Assembly: GCF_014655715.1 (NCBI RefSeq)
Contig: NZ_BNBM01000009.1
Span: 62,001 to 126,000, forward strand
DNA: 64,000 nt
Origin: Streptomyces lanatus
GTDB taxonomy: Bacteria; Actinomycetota; Actinomycetes; Streptomycetales; Streptomycetaceae
Direction of reading: 5' to 3'
The notes beneath the pieces were generated by a model, which was given only the letters and a program-made list of their open reading frames with translations, did not search any database and was not told the DNA's origin. Numbering within the stretch: the first letter of the stretch is position 1; each line of letters starts with the position of its first letter. Positions 59,276 to 64,000 of the stretch are shown piece by piece. The translations under genes and the position numbers were made by a program.

Positions 59276-61581
59276 CGGCTACCACCTCCGGCGGCGACGG
59301 TCTCTCGTCCCGCGGCGTCGCGACGGCCCCGGGCGGGCGCCGGCCGCCAGGCCCGCAGCCGCAGACTGTTGGCCACGACCAGCAGGGAGCTCAAGGACAT
59401 GGCCACCGCCGCGACCATCGGGTTGAGCAGGCCGACCATGGCGAGCGGCACGGTCACGGCGTTGTACCCGAAGGCCCACAGCAGGTTGGCGCGGATCGTG
59501 CCGAGGGTGCGCCGGGCGAGCCGTACGGCGTCCCCGAGTGCCTCGATGCCGCCGCGTACCAGGGTCACGTCGGCGGCGCCGATCGCGACATCGGTGCCGG
59601 TGCCCATGGCGATGCCGAGGTCGGCCTCGGCCAGGGCGGCCGCGTCGTTGACGCCGTCGCCGACGACGGCGACCCGGCGGCCCTGTTCCCTCAACTCCCG
59701 TACGAGGTCGGCCTTGTCCTCTGGGGTGCGGCGGGCGTGCACCTCGTCGATGCCGAGCGCCGACGCGACCGCCCTGGCCGGTGCCTCGCGGTCGCCGGTG
59801 GCGAGCACCGGGTGCACGCCGAGGCGGCGCAGCCGGTGCACGGCACGGTAGCTGCCGGGGCGTACGACGTCCCCGAGCTCGATCAGTGCCTCCGTCTCTC
59901 CGTCGACGCGGACGAGGACCGGCGTGTGCGCGGCGGCCTCCGCGGCCGGGAGCGCGTCGGCGAGTGCCGTGGGCAACGCGTCGTCCGGCGCGAGGACTTC
60001 GACCACCCGGCCCTCGACACGGCCGCGCACGCCCCGGCCGGGCTCCGCGCGGAAGTCACGCACCTCGGGCAACGGCTCCGGCAGGGTCCTGCGGGCGTAC
60101 GCGACGATCGCCCGGCCCAGGGGATGTTCCGAGCCCTGCTCCACCGCCCCGGCCAGCCGCAGCACGGCCTGCTTGTCGAGCCCGCCGGCTGCGGTCGTGA
60201 CGCGGGCGACGGTCATGTGCCCGGAGGTGAGGGTGCCGGTCTTGTCGAGGACGACGGTGTCGATGTGCCGCAGTCCCTCCAGCGCCTGTGGGCCCCGGAC
60301 CAGGACGCCGAGCTGGGCGCCGCGTCCGGTGGCCGCCATCAGCGCGGTCGGCGTGGCGAGGCCCAGCGCGCACGGGCAGGCCACGACCAGGACGGCCACG
60401 CACGCGGTGATCGCCGCCTGTGGATCGGCGCCCGCCCCGAGCCAGAACCCGAGCACGGTGAACGCCAGCGCCAGCACCGCGGGCACGAACACCCCGGCCA
60501 CGGTGTCGGCCAGCCGCTGCGCCCGCGCCTTCCCGGCCTGGGCCTCCGTCACCAGCCGGGTGATCCGCGCGAGCTGCGTGTCCGCCCCGACGGCGGTGGC
60601 CCGCACCAGCAGGAGCCCGCCCTCGTTGACGGCACCGCCGACCACCGCCGAGCCCGGCCCGACCTCGACCGGCTGACTCTCCCCGGTGACGAGGGACAGG
60701 TCGACAGCGGAGTTGCCCTCCACCACGGCCCCATCGGTGGCGACGCGCTCACCGGGGCGTACGAGAAAGACCTGCCCGACCTTCAACTCCTCGATGGGGA
60801 CGAGGAGTTCACTTCCGTCCGCCTCCCGCACCGAGACCTCCTTGGCAGCCAGCCGGGCGAGCGACCGCAGCGCCGCGCCGGTGCCGGACCGGGCCCGCGC
60901 CTCCAGGAAACGGCCGACCAGCACGAACAGCGGGACGCCGACGGCCGCTTCGAGGTAGATGTGCGCACTGAGGCCATCAGCGGCTCCGCCGCGGGCTTCC
61001 GACGCTTCGGGCACCAGACTGAACGGCATTGTCATACCCGCCTTGCCCGCCCCGCCCAGGAACAGGGCGTACGTCGACCAGGCGAAGGACGCCACCACGC
61101 CCAGGGAGACGAGGGTGTCCATGGTCGCCGTCGAGTGGCGCAGCCCGCGCGCCGCACGAATGTGGAACGGCCATGCGCTCCACGCCGCGACCGGCGCGGC
61201 CAGCACGAAGCACAGCCACTGCCAGTTGCGGAACTGCCAGGCGGGGACCATCGACAGTACGAGCACCGGTACCGCGAGCAGGGCGGTGACCAGCAGCCGG
61301 TCGCGGTCGGGCCGACCGTCCTCGGACTCCGGCCCGCCCCTCTTGGGCGGTTCGGGCAACGCGGCGGTGTATCCGGCCTGTTCCACGGTCGCCATGAGTT
61401 CCTCGGCGCCGACGTCCGGCGGATGGCTCACCCGGGCGCGTCCGGTGGCCAGATTGACCGTCGCGGTCACGCCGTCCAGCTTGGCGAGCTTCTTCTCCAC
61501 CCGCCGTACGCACGCCGCGCAGGTCATTCCGCCGACGGTCAGGTCCGTGACGGTCATCGGGGGTGCCGGTTCGGTCGCCAT
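59272..61581 (-). CDS. Copper-translocating P1B-type ATPase
   Basis: A 769-residue CPx ATPase. An N-terminal heavy-metal domain has GGMTCAACVRRVEKKL. The actuator loop has LVTGESQPVEV, the ion channel motif is VACPCALGLATP, the phosphorylation site is VVLDKTGTLTSG, the nucleotide domain has GSEHPLGRAIV and the hinge GDGVNDAAALAEADLGIAMG. These define the Cu(I) exporter subgroup. It is cotranscribed with the PCu(A)C-like gene (ATGA overlap) and with the small Met/His-rich gene (its ATG shares one base with that stop). CsoR-type regulation is expected for such pumps, but I did not find a CsoR site. Confidence 0.93.
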   Translation of the reverse strand: MATEPAPPMTVTDLTVGGMTCAACVRRVEKKLAKLDGVTATVNLATGRARVSHPPDVGAEELMATVEQAGYTAALPEPPKRGGPESEDGRPDRDRLLVTALLAVPVLVLSMVPAWQFRNWQWLCFVLAAPVAAWSAWPFHIRAARGLRHSTATMDTLVSLGVVASFAWSTYALFLGGAGKAGMTMPFSLVPEASEARGGAADGLSAHIYLEAAVGVPLFVLVGRFLEARARSGTGAALRSLARLAAKEVSVREADGSELLVPIEELKVGQVFLVRPGERVATDGAVVEGNSAVDLSLVTGESQPVEVGPGSAVVGGAVNEGGLLLVRATAVGADTQLARITRLVTEAQAGKARAQRLADTVAGVFVPAVLALAFTVLGFWLGAGADPQAAITACVAVLVVACPCALGLATPTALMAATGRGAQLGVLVRGPQALEGLRHIDTVVLDKTGTLTSGHMTVARVTTAAGGLDKQAVLRLAGAVEQGSEHPLGRAIVAYARRTLPEPLPEVRDFRAEPGRGVRGRVEGRVVEVLAPDDALPTALADALPAAEAAAHTPVLVRVDGETEALIELGDVVRPGSYRAVHRLRRLGVHPVLATGDREAPARAVASALGIDEVHARRTPEDKADLVRELREQGRRVAVVGDGVNDAAALAEADLGIAMGTGTDVAIGAADVTLVRGGIEALGDAVRLARRTLGTIRANLLWAFGYNAVTVPLAMVGLLNPMVAAVAMSLSSLLVVANSLRLRAWRPAPARGRRDAAGRETVAAGGGSR

Positions 61582-61814
61582 CAGCCGCCGCTCCCGTGCC
61601 GCATGTCCATGTCCCCCATGTCTCCCGTGTCCGTGCCGTCGCCGGTGCCGGAGCGGTGCATGCCGGGCGCGACGGGCCCGGCGGTGGCTCCGACGGCGTA
61701 CGACACCGTGAAGATCAGGGCGAGCAGCAGCAGAAACCCACAGAGGGCGGGCGGGGGCGCGAGTCGGCGCCGTGCCGTGCCCGTACCGGGTGAGGGCTGC
61801 TGGGGTTGTTTCAT
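61581..61814 (-). CDS. Small single-pass membrane protein with Met/His/Asp-rich tail
   Basis: A 77-residue protein with a basic N-terminus, one membrane helix ALCGFLLLLALIFTVSYAVG, and a short tail APGMHRSG then TDTGDMGDMDMRHGSGG. The tail resembles Cu(I)-binding Met/Asp/His sequences. ATG 61814 is used; the open frame begins further upstream without a good site. The stop codon shares a base with the copper ATPase start, so it should be co-translated and may serve as an accessory copper-binding protein. Confidence 0.68.
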   Translation of the reverse strand: MKQPQQPSPGTGTARRRLAPPPALCGFLLLLALIFTVSYAVGATAGPVAPGMHRSGTGDGTDTGDMGDMDMRHGSGG

Positions 61815-61907
61815 CGACGGCCTCCTGATGTGCGTACCGCTACAGGAGTCGGGTCGGGCGGCCGGGAAGTTCCCGGACCTTGTGGGCCAGAACGGCATCG
61901 CCGCCGG

Positions 61908-62507
61908 TCAGCGTGAAGAGGTGGCGGTGACGTGCCGGTGCCGTAGGCAGGAGGCGACGACCACGAAGGGCCACAGGGACTGAAGGGACGTCACCAGGCG
62001 TTCGGCGACGCCGGCGGCACCGTCGTTCTGCATCGCGATCACGAACCAGGCCGCGCTGACCAGCATCAGCACGGTCGCCGAGAAGGAGGGCACCGGCCTG
62101 AGCCCCCAGGGTGCGGCGCCCCTGTGGTCGGCGGCCAGCACCGGCCACAGGGCGAGAAGCGCGAAGCCGACCCCCGCGACCGCGCCATGGCGCAGGGACC
62201 CTCCGCTGCTCGGCGGCAGCAGCGCGACCACGACCGCCGTCACTCCCCCTGCGCCGAGCGCCACCCGTCCGGGGAGCGCGGCGGTGCGCAGGCCCAGGGC
62301 GGTCAGCAGATGGCAGACGCCGAGGGCGGCGAGCGCCACGTTCATCACCCAGAATCCGGCAGCGCCGTAGGACGCCAGGGCACTGATCGTCTGTGTGGCC
62401 GGGTCGTAGCCGGGCCCCTCGAGCTGCGCCGCGACCGCCCAGCCTGCGATCAGTACGGCAGGCGCACATCCCGACGAGAGCAAGGCCCATCTAGGCACAA
62501 GTCGCAT
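61908..62507 (-). CDS. DUF998 integral membrane protein
   Basis: A 199-residue membrane protein with about five to six helices. Typical DUF998 segments are GYDPATQTISALASYGAAGF in the first loop, VALAALGVCHLLTALGLR, LGAGGVTAVVVALLPP and VGFALLALWPVLAADH. The function of the family is unknown. ATG 62507 is not preceded by a strong ribosome site. It is separated from the copper block by 93 bases. Confidence 0.8.
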   Translation of the reverse strand: MRLVPRWALLSSGCAPAVLIAGWAVAAQLEGPGYDPATQTISALASYGAAGFWVMNVALAALGVCHLLTALGLRTAALPGRVALGAGGVTAVVVALLPPSSGGSLRHGAVAGVGFALLALWPVLAADHRGAAPWGLRPVPSFSATVLMLVSAAWFVIAMQNDGAAGVAERLVTSLQSLWPFVVVASCLRHRHVTATSSR

Positions 62508-62534
62508 CGAACTACAGTAAAACGCCCGAATCGA

Positions 62535-62546
62535 CTGACCTGTCAG
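62535..62546. promoter_or_regulatory. Short inverted repeat between divergent genes
   Basis: CTGAC-CT-GTCAG at 62535-62546 lies in the divergent space between the DUF998 gene and the gene at 62695. Possible operator, weak evidence. Confidence 0.25.
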
Positions 62547-62694
62547 CTACACGCTGATGGCGAACAGGTCTGCGGCGGTCGTACGAACCACCTGCAAACG
62601 CCAGGCCACGCCACCCCTTCCGGCACTTAGAAATATCCACCAGCATGAAGGGCCCTGAACGAGCCGGGAGTGCCGAGAGTGGTGGGGGTAGGAC

Positions 62695-63174
62695 ATGCAG
62701 CGCGCCTTGGGGAAGCAGGCCGTCGAGTGGCTCGCGGCGGCTGCGACGGATCCTCGGTCGTGCCGGCAGCGGTGGGACCGCGGCGAGGACGCGGTGCTGC
62801 TGGAGGCGGGGCGGCTGTGGGACGTGCTCAGCGTGCCCGAGCACATCGGCCTGCGCACTCTGGATCTGCTCGGACGCGTACGACGCAGAGCGTCGGGGCC
62901 GGTTCTGATGAACTGCGGTGCGCGCCGCGTGGGCTTCTTCATCCCGCCCGCCCCGCCCGCTCCGGTCACGGGGTGGACCGGGCCCGGGGTCCGGTATGTC
63001 GGCAGGGGATCGTGGGTCGCCGTACCGCCGCCGGACCACTTCGGCGGCTGGCGCCTGGAGTGGCTGCGGCCGCCGGACGGCACGGGCGCCTTGTACGACC
63101 CCGATGTCGTCCGGTCGGCGCTGCGCAAGGTGGGCGGCGCGCTCGCCACCCCGGTGCGCGTCAGTCGGCCTTGA
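62695..63174 (+). CDS. Hypothetical protein, resembling streptomycete primase/polymerase-like domains
   Basis: A 159-residue protein with DAVLLEAGRLWDVLSVPEH, GPVLMNCGARRVGFFIPPA, GVRYVGRGSWVAVPPPDHFG and WLRPPDGTGALYDPDVV. The series of strands with a PPDGTG segment reminds me of the N-terminal part of small streptomycete bifunctional DNA primase/polymerase-like proteins, which have no proven role, but the Asp/His catalytic set is not clear. It converges with the hypothetical gene at 63161, overlapping its 3' end by 14 bases. Confidence 0.6.
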   Translation: MQRALGKQAVEWLAAAATDPRSCRQRWDRGEDAVLLEAGRLWDVLSVPEHIGLRTLDLLGRVRRRASGPVLMNCGARRVGFFIPPAPPAPVTGWTGPGVRYVGRGSWVAVPPPDHFGGWRLEWLRPPDGTGALYDPDVVRSALRKVGGALATPVRVSRP

Positions 63175-63565
63175 AGGGACCGGCGACGCCGACGCGTCCG
63201 CCGAGGGCGCTCCCCTCCCACACGAACACCGGCCCGGGAAGGCCGCGGGGGACGACGATCGCCGGTACGCGCCCGGGTTCGTCGGTACGCCGCACGCCCG
63301 CGGGTCCGGTGTCGACGGCACGGGCCAGACCGGCGCACCGGCCGACCGCCCAGGAGGTGACGGCCTGCGCCCGGGCATCGGTGACCGCGCCGGGGTCCCC
63401 TGCCGTGTCGCGGCGGCCCGGAACCGCGCGCCCCTTGGCACGCCACTCCGCGACCAGTTCCGCGTAGATCGAAGGCCGGCCCCGGACCCCGGTGACCGGT
63501 ACGACGTACGACACGGGAGCGTCATCGCCTCCGAGGACGCGCCGCGCCGGATCAGTGCTGTCCAT
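63161..63565 (-). CDS. Hypothetical protein
   Basis: A 134-residue protein without recognised domain. Visible segments are APVSYVVPVTGVRGRPSIYA, ELVAEWRAKGRAVPGRRD, RVPAIVVPRGLPGPVFVWEG and GGRVGVAGPFKAD. No signal peptide, membrane helix or conserved catalytic pattern is evident. ATG 63565 is preferred over the longer open frame (to 63709), which is rich in Arg/Pro/Cys and looks non-coding. Its 3' end overlaps the convergent gene by 14 bases. Confidence 0.5.
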   Translation of the reverse strand: MDSTDPARRVLGGDDAPVSYVVPVTGVRGRPSIYAELVAEWRAKGRAVPGRRDTAGDPGAVTDARAQAVTSWAVGRCAGLARAVDTGPAGVRRTDEPGRVPAIVVPRGLPGPVFVWEGSALGGRVGVAGPFKAD

Positions 63566-63707
63566 GCCGGGGCAACGCCGAGGCGTGCGCCGGTGGTACG
63601 CCGGCCGCCCCCACCACCACCCGGTCGAGTGAGCACATCCCTCGGATGGCGGCGCACACCGCTCGATGTACGGCACCCGCACTCGAACACAGACAGGAGC
63701 CGACCGC

Positions 63708-63860
63708 ATGGATCTGAGCGACAGCGACGAACCCGCCGACTGCCCGTGGTGCGACGCGCTGCGGGACGCGAGCCTGCCACCGGCGGCCCAGCCGCCCCGG
63801 TCGGCGGGGCGCCGGTACGACCCGTATGTGTCGGGAGCCCAGTACGACGGCGACGACTGA
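63708..63860 (+). CDS. Very small acidic protein with CPWC motif
   Basis: A 50-residue protein starting MDLSDSDEPADCPWCDALRD and ending with acidic residues. AGGAG lies 8 bases before ATG 63708, which supports translation. The CxxC pair could bind zinc or be redox-active. I do not recognise a family. It lies between a hypothetical gene and the phosphatase, in opposite orientation to both. Confidence 0.5.
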   Translation: MDLSDSDEPADCPWCDALRDASLPPAAQPPRSAGRRYDPYVSGAQYDGDD

Positions 63861-63876
63861 CACCCGCCGACGCCGC

Positions 63877-64000
63877 TCAGCCGCCCTCGTCGTCACGCAG
63901 GTCACGCAGGTGCAGCTGGGCGGCGAGCACGGCGACGTCGTCCTCGGCGTGCTCGGCGTCGAGGCGGACGAGCACGGTGTCGATGACCTCCTCGACGCCC
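63877..64000 (-). CDS. C-terminal end of a PP2C/SpoIIE-type phosphatase or similar regulator, partial
   Basis: The last 40 codons of a minus-strand gene that enters from the right edge: IDTVLVRLDAEHAEDDVAVL then AAQLHLRDLRDDEGG and a TGA at 63877-63879. The segment with AEDDVAVLAAQL is typical of the final strand of SpoIIE/PP2C phosphatase domains in streptomycete signalling proteins. The rest of the gene lies outside the window. Confidence 0.6.
   Translation of the reverse strand, partial: GVEEVIDTVLVRLDAEHAEDDVAVLAAQLHLRDLRDDEGG

Noticed and set aside
59254..61983. Plus-strand open frame of 909 codons opposite the copper ATPase
   Set aside because: The minus strand encodes an unmistakable P-type ATPase; the plus frame is antisense.

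Overview
The window reads as chromosomal DNA of a Streptomyces or very close relative. It is GC-rich with strong third-position bias, genes often overlap by ATGA, starts are frequently GTG or TTG, and several streptomycete family combinations occur (phage-tail-like injection system, ydaO riboswitch before an NlpC/P60 gene, graspetide pair, LacI-controlled sugar loci). I see no rRNA, tRNA, CRISPR array, transposase or integrase.

Layout. (1) 1-22391, minus strand: a contractile injection system (eCIS/CIS) operon that runs off the left edge. Transcription order is sheath, inner tube, tape/hub-assembly-like protein, unknown protein, terminator/cap (DUF4255), AAA+ ATPase, small protein, a 2206-residue DUF4157 'eCIS core' effector, a HEAT-repeat protein (candidate immunity protein), tube-hub adaptor, LysM protein, hub, gpV spike, PAAR-like tip, gp25-like wedge and two baseplate proteins. 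(2) 22931-29487, plus: sugar-type ABC importer with 5-dehydro-4-deoxyglucarate dehydratase and glucarate dehydratase, a D-glucarate uptake and catabolism operon, followed by an extended SDR. (3) 29556-31279, plus: c-di-AMP (ydaO) riboswitch and a secreted NlpC/P60-fold protein that has lost the catalytic cysteine. (4) 31405-38143: inositol-like regulon. A substrate-binding lipoprotein and an operon of IolE-like, MFS, IolG-like and IolH-like genes each carry the same promoter/operator arrangement, with a LacI regulator gene between them. (5) 38146-40563, minus: graspetide (omega-ester RiPP) precursor, ATP-grasp maturase and a P450. (6) 40750-48056, minus: phytase-like esterase, DHA2 exporter, unusual P450, BBE-type flavoprotein, ankyrin and DUF1877 proteins. 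(7) 48156-56997, minus: isonitrile synthase, P450, asparagine-synthetase-like amidotransferase, MFS exporter and a complete FecBCD-type uptake ABC transporter, best read as one synthesis/export/re-uptake unit for an isonitrile metallophore. The exporter 3' end is tandemly triplicated. (8) 57110-61814, minus: ECF sigma factor, Met/His-rich membrane protein, PCu(A)C-like protein, copper P1B-ATPase and a second small Met/His-rich protein, a copper-handling block next to the isonitrile unit. (9) 61908-64000: DUF998 protein, small hypothetical proteins and the C-terminal end of a PP2C-type phosphatase.

The most interesting parts are the isonitrile unit beside copper genes, the giant injection-system effector with its putative immunity gene, and the P450-associated graspetide locus. 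Functions are inferred from motifs and context; no database search was possible.
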